Below are positions 1 to 7,868 of a DNA stretch of 39,388 nucleotides, piece after piece. Source of the DNA: an uncultured Bacteroidota bacterium (GTDB lineage: Bacteria; Bacteroidota; Bacteroidia; Chitinophagales; Saprospiraceae). Location: the NCBI GenBank assembly GCA_937872515.1, contig CALMSX010000112.1, positions 1 to 39,388 of the forward strand, written 5' to 3'. A model generated the notes under the pieces. It was not told where the DNA came from. It did not search any database and saw only the letters and a list, made by a program, of their open reading frames with translations. Both the position numbers and the translations under genes were made by a program. Position 1 is the stretch's first letter; every line of letters starts with the position of its first letter.

Positions 1-1011
1 GGTAATTTTTTAAATCAGTCAGGCCACTTATGCATCTTCGATTTTGACCGGTGTACCGGCTGGCTGGGTGAGCCAATTATCAAAAGATTTTGGGCCAAAA
101 ACATCGATTTGGGCTGTGCCTTTTCCAATGATGGCAGGTACCTGTACACCGCCAACATAGATAGCCTCTTACAATTTGACATGGACGCTGCCAATATCCT
201 GGCATCAGAAAAGGTGGTGGCTGTATCTGATAAATACAAAAGTGTGTACACTCCTACTTTCTCAGCTGTCAATGACTTTGGGTATTTGGCCCTGGCCCCC
301 GATGGTAAGATCTATGGCCCGGGGGGCAATACCCTGCACATGCACAGGATAGACTATCCGGATGAAGAAGGTATGGAAGCACAGGTGAAACAACACATAG
401 TCAATACGGTTAGCAATTCCAACGCAATACCCAACTTCCCCCATTACCGACTGGGCCCGGAAGATGGTTCTGACTGTGATACCCTGGGGCTAAACAACTA
501 CGCGGTAGCCAAGTTTCGTTATGAAGTGGATACAGCTGATTATCTTCGGGTGCGCTTCACCGATCTATCTTACTACCGGCCGGAGGCTTGGCACTGGGAC
601 TTTGGAGATGGCGCCACCTTTGAAGGCAGAAAACCCTACTGGCATACTTTTCCCAAAAGTGGTACGTATGAGATCTGCCTCACCGTGAGCAATGAAAATG
701 GCAGCGATACCCTGTGCCGTACCCTGGTGTTGGGCACAAGCGCCGCAGATGATGTTCAGCCAAAAGAAAATTTAGTGGATATTTTTCCCAACCCATCGGA
801 TGGTCGCTTATTGCTTACCATCCGTGATTATGTACCTGAGCAGGGAGTACTCAGCATCTATGATGCTCTGGGCCGGGAGGTCCACCACCAACGGGTGTAT
901 TATGGCTGGAATGATGTAGAGGCCGGCCATTTGGCAGTGGGGACTTATGTTTATAAGGTAGAGGACCAGGGGAAATTGATGGGCCAGGGCAAGATGCTGG
1001 TAGTGGAGTGA
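1..1011 (+). CDS. T9SS-exported protein with beta-propeller-like N part, PKD domain and C-terminal sorting domain (5' partial)
   Basis: The frame is open from base 1, so the start lies outside the window; 336 residues are visible. The first half has beta-propeller-like repeats (for example CAFSNDGRYLYTANIDSLLQF and LALAPDGKIYGP). A PKD domain follows at about residues 178-236, with the hallmark WDFGDG and the end strand GTYEICLTVSN. The last 75 or so residues begin with IFPNPSDGRL and read as a type A T9SS C-terminal sorting domain, which in Bacteroidota directs secretion and surface attachment after Sec export. The internal TTG at 109 is not a credible start because coding similarity continues upstream. 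It converges with the next gene with only 6 bases between stops. The substrate or role is unknown; adhesion or surface display is an inference from PKD proteins in general. Confidence 0.85.
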   Translation, partial: GNFLNQSGHLCIFDFDRCTGWLGEPIIKRFWAKNIDLGCAFSNDGRYLYTANIDSLLQFDMDAANILASEKVVAVSDKYKSVYTPTFSAVNDFGYLALAPDGKIYGPGGNTLHMHRIDYPDEEGMEAQVKQHIVNTVSNSNAIPNFPHYRLGPEDGSDCDTLGLNNYAVAKFRYEVDTADYLRVRFTDLSYYRPEAWHWDFGDGATFEGRKPYWHTFPKSGTYEICLTVSNENGSDTLCRTLVLGTSAADDVQPKENLVDIFPNPSDGRLLLTIRDYVPEQGVLSIYDALGREVHHQRVYYGWNDVEAGHLAVGTYVYKVEDQGKLMGQGKMLVVE

Positions 1012-1017
1012 GCCAGC

Positions 1018-1611
1018 TTATAAACGATTTTTCCACCGCTCATAATCCGCATACAGATCAATGTCGTCTAAGTAATCGAGTTTGACAAATGACTTACCTG
1101 TCAGCCACAACTTGTCAAGGCTCTGACCGAGTACTTCACTCGTGCTCCAGCTAATGTCTTCAAAGAGGGGGGCTGCCATACTGCGCATGCCCAATAAATA
1201 ATAGCCACCGTCATTGGACGGGCCTAGCACTACATCAACCCCATCCAAGGCAGCAAAAGCTTCACTTATTTGGGCAGGGCTGAGGTATGGGCAGTCGCTG
1301 CCTATAATGGCTACCTTGTGGTAGAGAGGCAATAAATCTTCAAAGGCGGCTTTCATACGCCTGCCCAGATCGGGGTCTTGGGCTTGAAGGTGGCGGGCTT
1401 TGGCAATGCCGGTCCAGGCATCGTTGTGGTCTATGTGATGGGAGTAATAAACGTGGATATCATGAGAGAGACCGTCACAAAGCTGGCGTGTGGCCTGGAG
1501 TAGCTCACCATAAATGGCATCGGCCATGTGGCTGCCTACCTCATGGCCGATGCGACTTTTTACCGGTTCATAACCGATGTTTTTGACAAAAACAATCAGT
1601 GCGGTTTTCAA
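1018..1611 (-). CDS. DUF2064 / TIGR04282-type GT-A glycosyltransferase
   Basis: A 197-residue protein of the DUF2064 GT-A family, a set of small cytosolic nucleotide-sugar-transferase-like proteins. The N-terminal strand MKTALIVFVKNIGYEPVKSR matches the family's opening (usually a Pro-Gly loop followed by VKTRL); here the loop is IGYEPVKSRIG. Further family marks are the DLGRRM helix, the IIGSDCPYLSP segment that supplies the metal-binding Asp, and GPSNDGGYYLLGM. It is the last gene of a minus-strand set after tolC-like and hlyD-like genes, 12 bases from the hlyD stop. Family members have been linked to arsenosugar synthesis and other glycosylations, but no arsenic gene lies nearby, so the acceptor is unknown. 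Confidence 0.82.
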   Translation of the reverse strand: MKTALIVFVKNIGYEPVKSRIGHEVGSHMADAIYGELLQATRQLCDGLSHDIHVYYSHHIDHNDAWTGIAKARHLQAQDPDLGRRMKAAFEDLLPLYHKVAIIGSDCPYLSPAQISEAFAALDGVDVVLGPSNDGGYYLLGMRSMAAPLFEDISWSTSEVLGQSLDKLWLTGKSFVKLDYLDDIDLYADYERWKNRL

Positions 1612-1623
1612 TGTTGATCCGGC

Positions 1624-3006
1624 TTACTTGTCCTTATCTTTTTTGTCTTTGTTTTCTTCCTTCTTACGCACCTTGTCACCTTTTTTCAGGTTTTTAGAAA
1701 CCTCGTTGTAAGGGCCGGTCACAATGTTGGTGCCTTTGGCAAGGCCGGATTTGATGTGGATGAATTCATCGTCCTGGATGCCGGTAACTACCTTTTGTTT
1801 CATCAAAGTATCTGCCTGCACTACAAAAACAATTTCTTCGTAGTCTTCGTCTGTCAGCTTTGACTCTTCTTTTTTGATGCCGTCTTTTTCCCTTACGGTT
1901 ACCGCCTGGATAGGAACCACGGTTACATTTTCTACCTTGTTGGTATAGATGTCAACAGAGGCCGACATGCCTGGGCGGAACGGATATTTCATACCATTTT
2001 TTAAGAGGTCTTGGTAAGATTCAGGGTTGATCCTGATTTTTACGGTAAAGTTGGTCACCTGATCGGTATTGGTGATGCCCGCTGCAGAGGTAAGGTTGGA
2101 AGCAGAGCTTGCCAATTCGCTCACGGTGCCCTTAAATACCTTGCCGGTAAAGGCATCCACTTCGATGTCAACCTGGTCGCCCAGCTTTACCTTGGGGATA
2201 TCGTTTTCGGTCACGTCAACCTGTACTTCCATGGCATTGAGGTTGGAGATGCGCATGATTTCAGTACCGGCCATCTGGATGGTACCCAGTACACGCTCAC
2301 CTTTTTCTACAGAAAGAGAAGACACAATACCGGAGGCTGGTGCCTTGATGGTAGTACGGCTTAAGCTGGTGGCCAGCTCTTTCAAAGAAGCTTCAGATGA
2401 TTTGATGGAAAACTGTGCAGCCTCAACATTTTGTTGGGCAGACTTAATGCCGGCCTCTGATGCTCTGAGGTTGGCTTCCAGTCCGCGCAGGTTGGAGAGA
2501 CTTTGGTCGTATTCTACCTCTGAGATCACGCCTTCTTTTTTGAGCTGCTCATTTCGTTTGTGGACGTTGCGCGCATTTTCCAACTGGGCCTTGATTTGTT
2601 CAGCCTGGGCGCGGTTGGTCTCTACCTGAGATCTCGCCATGGCCATCTGGCTTTTGGCACTGTTGACGGCAGCTTTGCCCCTTTCTACGGCACTTTCGTA
2701 GGTGTCGGGGTTGATCCTCAACAACATTTGACCGGCTTTTACAGAGTCGCCTTCTTGTACGTACAACTCTACAATTTCGCCCGATACATCGGAGCTGATT
2801 TTGATTTCTTTTTCAGGGTAGATTTTACCACTGGCAGAAACGGTTTCGTAAATGGTACGTACCTCAACAGTACCCATTTCCACTTCCGTGCCCTTAGGCC
2901 TTGATTTGGACTTAAAAATAGCAGCTACTATAAGGATAACAAAGAGTGCTACCAGGCCGATAATGAGCCAGTTTCTGTTTTTCTTTTTGGTAATTTGTTT
3001 TGACAT
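1624..3006 (-). CDS. HlyD/MacA-like periplasmic adaptor subunit of an efflux pump
   Basis: A 460-residue membrane fusion protein that would bridge an inner-membrane pump to a TolC-type outer-membrane channel. Visible parts: a short Lys-rich cytosolic start, one membrane anchor (about residues 14-31, LIIGLVALFVILIVAAIF), the first half of the lipoyl-like hybrid (EIVELYVQEGDSVKAGQMLL), a long alpha-helical coiled coil rich in Ala, Gln and Glu (about 100-215), the second lipoyl half (TIKAPASGIVSSLSVEKGERV), a beta-barrel and a membrane-proximal domain ending in a highly charged Lys/Asp/Glu tail. The first gene of the set is tolC-like, 25 bases upstream. No ABC or RND inner-membrane partner is next to it, so the transported substrate cannot be read from context. 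Confidence 0.93.
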   Translation of the reverse strand: MSKQITKKKNRNWLIIGLVALFVILIVAAIFKSKSRPKGTEVEMGTVEVRTIYETVSASGKIYPEKEIKISSDVSGEIVELYVQEGDSVKAGQMLLRINPDTYESAVERGKAAVNSAKSQMAMARSQVETNRAQAEQIKAQLENARNVHKRNEQLKKEGVISEVEYDQSLSNLRGLEANLRASEAGIKSAQQNVEAAQFSIKSSEASLKELATSLSRTTIKAPASGIVSSLSVEKGERVLGTIQMAGTEIMRISNLNAMEVQVDVTENDIPKVKLGDQVDIEVDAFTGKVFKGTVSELASSASNLTSAAGITNTDQVTNFTVKIRINPESYQDLLKNGMKYPFRPGMSASVDIYTNKVENVTVVPIQAVTVREKDGIKKEESKLTDEDYEEIVFVVQADTLMKQKVVTGIQDDEFIHIKSGLAKGTNIVTGPYNEVSKNLKKGDKVRKKEENKDKKDKDK

Positions 3007-3031
3007 GTTGACCGTTTGTACTTATGATCGA

Positions 3032-4462
3032 TTAAAGAGAAATGCCTTTGCCGAGGTAAAAATCGAGGACCTTTACCCTGAACAGGTGATCGTATTTGGC
3101 AATCAGTAAATTGTTTTTTGCATTGTCGAGTCGGGTGCGGGCGTTGCTCAGATCAAAGCCATTGATGGCTCCCAGTGAGAAACGTTTGTTGGCATTGTCG
3201 TAAGCAGCCTGCTGTGCAGCGAGTGATTTTTCGGCTGCCTGCAGTTTTACCTTTGCAGCCTTGGCGTCGGCGTGGGCCTGCTGTACAGTAATTTTTAGGT
3301 TTTGTTTGGTGGTTTCGAGGTTTAAGGCTGCATTTTCGCGCATGATCTTGGCCTTTTCTATGCTGGCCGTATTGGCGTAATTGGTGAGGATGGGTACATT
3401 AACCGTAAAACCAAAGCCATAAGACAAGTTGTGGTCAAATTGATATCCATAACCCGCTTTGCTGTAAATGGGCACGTCCTGGTTGATCACAAAGTTGTAA
3501 GGTGTGCCATTCAGATAAGCCACCAATTCATTTGGAAAGGTTTGGGTGCCATCAAATCTAACGCCCTGGTTGGAGTAGTTGGTACCGAGTGAGCCCCCCA
3601 CAGAGACGGAGGGATATTTTTGTCCCTGTGCAATTTTTACGCCCAGGTCTGCACTTTTTACCCTGTATTCGCCCGCGGCGATGGAACGTTGGGTAGAAAG
3701 GGCGCCGCGATAGATTTCATCAAACTCTACCAGCATGGGATCGGTCATCATTTCGATGCTGCCGGGCATTTCAACATCTATGTCCTGATCGATCAACATG
3801 AGTTGTCGCATTTGCATCTTGGCGATGGTATAGTTGTTTTCTGCTGTCAACAAGGCTTGTTCATCGGTAGCCACCTGCGCTTCGATGTCGAGGGCTTCAT
3901 TGGCGGCCCTGGCACCTGATTTTACCAGGGTTTGGATCTGGCTCATGGTGTTGCGACTCAACTCGAGATTGGCCCGGGCGATGGCCAGGTTTTCTTTGGC
4001 AAAGAGGGCGTTGAGGTAAAAGCTGGCTACGTTGAGGGCTATGTCGTTTTGCGTTTGCTGGATGTCTTCTTTGGCGGCACTGACATTGGAGTTCGCTTGT
4101 TTGATGCTGTTGTTGATGGCAAAGCCATTGAACAAGGTCATGCCGGTATTAAGTCCTACCCTGTTGTTGAAAAAGGTCTCGGTGGTAAAGGTGTTGGAGG
4201 TAGGATCGATGGTTCTACCAAAGTTCCAGAACACATTGGTGCTTCCACTCAGGTTGGGGTAACGCTGGTGTTTGGCTTGTTTGGAGTCGATCTGAGCGCT
4301 TTGCAGGTTGAGTTTGGCTCCCTGGATGCTGAGATTGTTTTTGATGGCGGTATCAATGCACTTTCTCAATGGCCAAACTTCCTGAGCATTTCCAGACCAG
4401 GGCATTAAAGACATCAAAACAAGGCAATAAGTAGAAAACCGGATCATAGTATAGAATTTCAT
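3032..4462 (-). CDS. TolC family outer-membrane efflux protein
   Basis: An outer-membrane efflux channel subunit of about 476 residues. The N terminus is a signal peptide ending near GNAQ, followed by the OEP opening PLRKCIDTAIKNNLSIQ, which is the usual first helix of this family. Two OEP repeats follow, with long Ala/Gln/Asn-rich helices (for example the stretch after ETTKQNLKI) and the terminal hairpin SLGAINGFDLSNARTRLDNA. I place the start at the ATG at 4462; a GTG six bases further upstream and an ATG at 4447 are alternatives, and all keep the signal peptide. It heads the set tolC-like > hlyD-like > DUF2064 glycosyltransferase. No clear TAnnTTTG promoter is seen upstream. Confidence 0.93.
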   Translation of the reverse strand: MKFYTMIRFSTYCLVLMSLMPWSGNAQEVWPLRKCIDTAIKNNLSIQGAKLNLQSAQIDSKQAKHQRYPNLSGSTNVFWNFGRTIDPTSNTFTTETFFNNRVGLNTGMTLFNGFAINNSIKQANSNVSAAKEDIQQTQNDIALNVASFYLNALFAKENLAIARANLELSRNTMSQIQTLVKSGARAANEALDIEAQVATDEQALLTAENNYTIAKMQMRQLMLIDQDIDVEMPGSIEMMTDPMLVEFDEIYRGALSTQRSIAAGEYRVKSADLGVKIAQGQKYPSVSVGGSLGTNYSNQGVRFDGTQTFPNELVAYLNGTPYNFVINQDVPIYSKAGYGYQFDHNLSYGFGFTVNVPILTNYANTASIEKAKIMRENAALNLETTKQNLKITVQQAHADAKAAKVKLQAAEKSLAAQQAAYDNANKRFSLGAINGFDLSNARTRLDNAKNNLLIAKYDHLFRVKVLDFYLGKGISL

Positions 4463-4563
4463 CGGCACTGCGTTGATTTTATGAATACAATATTACAAAC
4501 AATAACGGTCAACCCGTTGGAATTTTCTATAAAGGTGGGTGGATATTAGATAAAGCGCCTGGT

Positions 4564-5262
4564 TTGACCAATAGCGGGTTAGATTCGCCCCTTCGTTGTA
4601 AATTGCAGGCAAAAACTTTGGTAATAGAAGTTAAAGGAGCAGAGCTTACCCTGGGGGCGGAAAAATGTTTGTGGTGGGAAAAGTACCAAAGCCTTTTTAT
4701 AGCCGATGTGCACTTTGGCAAATCCAATCATTTTCGAAAGGCAGGCATCGGGGTGCCGCTGCAGTTGACCCAGGAGGAGGTGTTGAGATTGCAGGCCGTG
4801 GTAGATAAATACCAGCCGCAAAAGCTGGTGTTTTTGGGCGATCTTTTTCACTCTGAGTACAATCGTTCGGTAGAACTATTTTCTAAGTGGCTCGATGGAT
4901 TGGGTGCCATGGAAACCATTTTGGTAAAGGGCAACCACGACATCATGCTGGATGAAGTGTACGACACCCTAGGTCTTGAGCAGGTGGAAGTCTTACAGCA
5001 AGACGGTCTGTTGTTTTCACACGATGCCATCCAGGGCACGGGCTTTTACAATATTTATGGGCATGTACATCCCGGAGTGAGGTTGTATGGCAAGGGCAGG
5101 CAGAGCCAGCGTTTCCCTTGTTTTCACTGGAAGGACAATGAGGCCGTAATGCCTGCTTTTGGCCTGTTTACGGGCTATGTGAGTGTGAAGGTGCAGGCCG
5201 GAGACCGCGTTTTTTTGATTGCCGGCAACGAGGTGGTGGAGGCACGGGCTTCTGAAGAATAA
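4564..5262 (+). CDS. pdeM: PdeM-like ligase-associated metallophosphoesterase
   Basis: A calcineurin-like two-metal phosphoesterase. All signature blocks are present: IADVHFGK (DxH), FLGDLFHSEYNR (GDxxH), VKGNHDIML (GNHD) and IYGHVHPGV (GHxH). The opening IEVKGAELTLGAEKCLWWEK and the FRKAGI segment match PdeM, the endonuclease-type protein found with ATP-dependent DNA ligase, an Lhr-type helicase and an exonuclease in bacterial repair loci. None of those partners is in the window. The reading frame contains no ATG or GTG near its 5' end: only TTG at 4564 (232 residues) or TTG at 4618 (214 residues, which fits the family's usual start better). The start is therefore uncertain while the gene itself is not. 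Confidence 0.85.
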   Translation: MTNSGLDSPLRCKLQAKTLVIEVKGAELTLGAEKCLWWEKYQSLFIADVHFGKSNHFRKAGIGVPLQLTQEEVLRLQAVVDKYQPQKLVFLGDLFHSEYNRSVELFSKWLDGLGAMETILVKGNHDIMLDEVYDTLGLEQVEVLQQDGLLFSHDAIQGTGFYNIYGHVHPGVRLYGKGRQSQRFPCFHWKDNEAVMPAFGLFTGYVSVKVQAGDRVFLIAGNEVVEARASEE

Positions 5263-5265
5263 AAA

Positions 5266-5291
5266 AGGCCGCGGGTTGTGTCCCACGGCCT
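5266..5291 (-). terminator. Rho-independent terminator after the M43 protease gene
   Basis: A GC-rich stem (arms aggccg-ggg and ccc-cggcct with one mismatch) encloses a 5-6 base loop. On the minus strand it is followed by a T run, the complement of the A run at 5261-5266. It lies 27 bases beyond the stop of the minus-strand protease gene and just after the convergent pdeM-like gene. Confidence 0.7.
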
Positions 5292-5317
5292 AATATGATC
5301 AAGGTTTTTTGGTTTCG

Positions 5318-6280
5318 TTATTGGGCAAAGCTGTTTCGGGGTCCTCCCACAGCAAAAGTTGCCTGCATTCTGGATTTTTGTCCGCCAGAAAACATATACA
5401 TACAGGCATCGTCGCTATAGTCCATGTAGTTCATGGTCATTTCACGTGGCGCGCCTGAGCAGGTGCTGTAGTGGGGTTGTGCAGGACAGCCATAATTGGC
5501 AGTATTGTGGGTTGGGGTATCGCTTACCAGATCGCTTCCGCAAGTAGCATCTCCCCAGATGTGGCGGAGGTTGAGCCAGTGGCCTACTTCGTGGGTGGCG
5601 GTTCTGCCCTTGTTGAATGGTGCCGAAGCAGTACCTGTATTGCCGGTTGCATTGTCGTCCAGTACTACACCGTCGGTAGCGGATGCTCCACCGGGGAATT
5701 GGGCATAACCCAAGATGCCACCCGCCAAGTTACAAACCCAGATGTTGAGTTTGGTGGTAGGGGTGGTAGGATTGATACCTCCCTGCGAAGTTTTTTTCAT
5801 TGCATCATTGGTCTGCCAGCTGGTTTTATTGGTTTTTTTTCTAACTATGGAATGAAGCACAAACTCAATGCCTGTTGCGCCTGAGGCTACACCGGAGAAG
5901 GCTGCCGGAATGGAACCATATTCACTGTTGAGGGCCGCAAAATCTGCATTGAGTACGTCAATTTGCGACTGTAGCTGGGCCTGAGAAATATTCTGTGCAT
6001 TGGTTTTATACAATACGTTAAATACGACCGGAATCTGGATGTTGCCATTAGGCAGCAGAATCCTGTTGCCCGAACGAAGGGCTTCTTCTGTAAAGGCTTC
6101 GATGGCATCCATTCGTGCCTGTAGTCCGGGATCCGCTTCCAGCTGTTGTTGTAAAACGGTGTGAGAAGCACAGCCCCTGTTTAAGGCATGCTCATGAGAG
6201 ATAACTTCCTGCTCGCCTTCATTTTTGGCGCACGAAAAAAGTGCCATGACCACCACGGCGAGTAAGCTTAATTTTTTCAT
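5318..6280 (-). CDS. M43 cytophagalysin-like zinc metalloprotease lipoprotein
   Basis: A 320-residue secreted zinc protease. The N terminus is a lipoprotein signal peptide with lipobox ALFSC (Cys17), so it should be lipid-anchored. The active site is HEVGHWLNLRH, with zinc ligands His230, His234 and His240 and catalytic Glu231, in the HExxHxxGxxH-like arrangement of the metzincin-type pappalysin/M43 family, though with Leu-Asn where Gly is common. A Met-turn region (MTMNYMDYSDD, about 281-291) and the final block MFSGGQKSRMQA are also typical of cytophagalysin-like proteins. The region YGSIPAAFSGVASGATGIEFVLH is the standard pro/linker segment. It ends without a T9SS sorting domain. It is monocistronic, with a promoter-like TAATTTTG upstream and a terminator downstream. 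Confidence 0.9.
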   Translation of the reverse strand: MKKLSLLAVVVMALFSCAKNEGEQEVISHEHALNRGCASHTVLQQQLEADPGLQARMDAIEAFTEEALRSGNRILLPNGNIQIPVVFNVLYKTNAQNISQAQLQSQIDVLNADFAALNSEYGSIPAAFSGVASGATGIEFVLHSIVRKKTNKTSWQTNDAMKKTSQGGINPTTPTTKLNIWVCNLAGGILGYAQFPGGASATDGVVLDDNATGNTGTASAPFNKGRTATHEVGHWLNLRHIWGDATCGSDLVSDTPTHNTANYGCPAQPHYSTCSGAPREMTMNYMDYSDDACMYMFSGGQKSRMQATFAVGGPRNSFAQ

Positions 6281-6353
6281 TTGAAATATTTTTTGTTTAG
6301 TAAATAATCAACATAACGCATTTACTTTTGAATGCCCTATGTATTGGCGAAGG

Positions 6354-6361
6354 CAAAATTA
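6354..6361 (-). promoter_or_regulatory. Putative -7 element of the M43 protease promoter
   Basis: On the minus strand this reads TAATTTTG, a match to the Bacteroidota TAnnTTTG element. A TTG lies 15 bases further upstream. The implied leader is about 65-70 bases. Confidence 0.4.
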
Positions 6362-6392
6362 AAAATTTTCTATACTCAAGATTAAAATATGT

Positions 6393-6439
6393 AAAAATAA
6401 TTTAATAACAAAATATTGTTCTGTTATTAAATTATTTTT
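6393..6439. repeat. Perfect 18-bp inverted repeat with 11-base spacer
   Basis: Left arm 6393-6410 (aaaaataatttaataaca) and right arm 6422-6439 are exact reverse complements. The spacer is 6411-6421. The arms are almost pure A/T. The repeat lies between two divergent genes, so a terminator role is not expected; an operator or a DNA structure element is possible. Confidence 0.75.
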
Positions 6440-6639
6440 GTTGTCAACATATGTTTTTTTATAGTTTATTGACAGTATTCAAAATTTAATTTTGTCTTGA
6501 TCGCTTTTTTACATTGACTTCTTTCCCAAAACGACAGTTTCATGGTTTTATTTTTTGGTAAAAGCCGTTTTTTGAAATATTTTTTACCCAAAAGGAGGAG
6601 TAATTAATCAAAAAAACGCAATTATTGACAAATAATTCG

Positions 6640-6647
6640 TATTTTTG
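6640..6647 (+). promoter_or_regulatory. Putative -7 element of the dinB promoter
   Basis: TATTTTTG matches TAnnTTTG and lies 22 bases before the dinB ATG, which gives a leader of about 17 bases. A TTG occurs only 12 bases upstream, closer than the usual -33 spacing. No LexA-type operator was recognised. Confidence 0.45.
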
Positions 6648-6669
6648 AAGACAAATAATTGGTCATAAA

Positions 6670-7812
6670 ATGTATGAAAGGGCAATTCTACACATGGATC
6701 TCGATTCTTTTTTTGTTTCCGTAGAATGTCTGAAAAACTCAGCATTCCTGGGCAAACCCTTGCTCATCGGGGGCACCAGCAACCGTGGCGTGGTAGCATC
6801 GTGCAGTTACGAGGCAAGGCGGTTCGGGGTTCATTCGGCCATGCCCATGAAGATGGCACTGCGCCTTTGTCCACACGCCATTGTGCTCAGGGGGGATATG
6901 GATAGTTACAGTAAATATTCACACGAGGTCACTCAGGTGATTGCCGATCAGTCGCCCATTTACGAAAAGGCCTCTATTGATGAATTTTACCTCGACATCT
7001 CGGGTATGGACAAGTACTTTGGTTGTTACAAGTGGTCGCTCGAGTTGCGGCAGCGCATCACCAAAGAAACCGGCCTGCCCATTTCCTTTGGCTTGTCGGT
7101 CAACAAGCTGGTATCCAAGGTCGGCACCGGTGAGGCCAAGCCCAACGGTACCCGGCAAATAGACCCCGGCGTAGAGAAAGAATTCCTGGCCCCACTGGCA
7201 GTAGCCAAGATCCCCGGTGTGGGCAAGGAAACCCACAAAAAACTCAGCTTTATGGGTGTGAGAGACATCCGCACCCTCAGCTTCATCCCTCCCAGGCTGC
7301 TCGAACGCGAATTTGGTCAGCACGGTCGCTCCCTTTGGGAAAAAGCCAACGCCATCGACCGCAGTCCGGTAGTGCCCTACCACGAACAAAAATCCATGTC
7401 CAAAGAACGCACCTTCACCGAAGACACCCTCGACCTGCGTTACATGCGCAACCTGCTGCTCGACATGACCGACAAACTCGCCTTTGAATTGCGCAACGAC
7501 AAAAAACTTACCTCCTGCATTGCCGTTAAAATCCGATATGCCGATTTTAACACCTACACCAAACAACGCCAGATCCCCTATACCGCCAACGACAACGTCC
7601 TCACCCGCCACGTCCTCGACCTCTTCGACCAACTCTTCGAAAGAAGGCAGCTCATCCGCCTCATCGGTGTGAAATTCTCCGGCCTCGTCAGCGGCTCCTA
7701 CCAGATCGACCTCTTCGAAGACACCATCGAACAAATCGAACTGCTCAAACAAATGGACCACATCCGCAAACGATTTGGCAGTGGCGCAGTGATGCGGGCG
7801 AGTGGGTTGTGA
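6670..7812 (+). CDS. dinB: DNA polymerase IV (Y-family translesion polymerase)
   Basis: A 380-residue Y-family polymerase that copies past damaged bases. The palm motif HMDLDSFFVSVE carries the catalytic Asp10, and the second motif ASIDEFYLDIS gives Asp104 and Glu105. SYEARRFGVHSAMPM (fingers) and the thumb helix-hairpin-helix blocks (AKIPGVGKETHKKL, MGVRDIRTLSFI) follow, then a little-finger domain with KERTFTEDT. Length is normal for DinB (about 350-420). The last third is noticeably richer in C-ending codons than the first part and than neighbouring genes. It converges on the RAYT-like transposase gene. It is likely monocistronic with its own promoter. Confidence 0.95.
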   Translation: MYERAILHMDLDSFFVSVECLKNSAFLGKPLLIGGTSNRGVVASCSYEARRFGVHSAMPMKMALRLCPHAIVLRGDMDSYSKYSHEVTQVIADQSPIYEKASIDEFYLDISGMDKYFGCYKWSLELRQRITKETGLPISFGLSVNKLVSKVGTGEAKPNGTRQIDPGVEKEFLAPLAVAKIPGVGKETHKKLSFMGVRDIRTLSFIPPRLLEREFGQHGRSLWEKANAIDRSPVVPYHEQKSMSKERTFTEDTLDLRYMRNLLLDMTDKLAFELRNDKKLTSCIAVKIRYADFNTYTKQRQIPYTANDNVLTRHVLDLFDQLFERRQLIRLIGVKFSGLVSGSYQIDLFEDTIEQIELLKQMDHIRKRFGSGAVMRASGL

Positions 7813-7868
7813 TGGGGGTCTTCCGCTGGTCAAAATACGAGGTATTATTTTATTTAAGGAATGATTCA

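Larger units (their letters stand above)
6281..6669. other. AT-rich divergent intergenic region, M43 protease / dinB
   Basis: 389 bases without a plausible gene, very AT-rich. It holds promoter-like elements for both flanking genes (minus strand at 6354-6361, plus strand at 6640-6647) and a perfect long inverted repeat at 6393-6439. No RNA gene or ORF of note was recognised. Confidence 0.6.

Noticed and set aside
2069..2629. Plus-strand ORF of 186 codons opposite the hlyD-like gene
   Set aside because: It lies wholly within the coiled-coil part of the adaptor gene, whose domains are clear, and has no recognisable motif.
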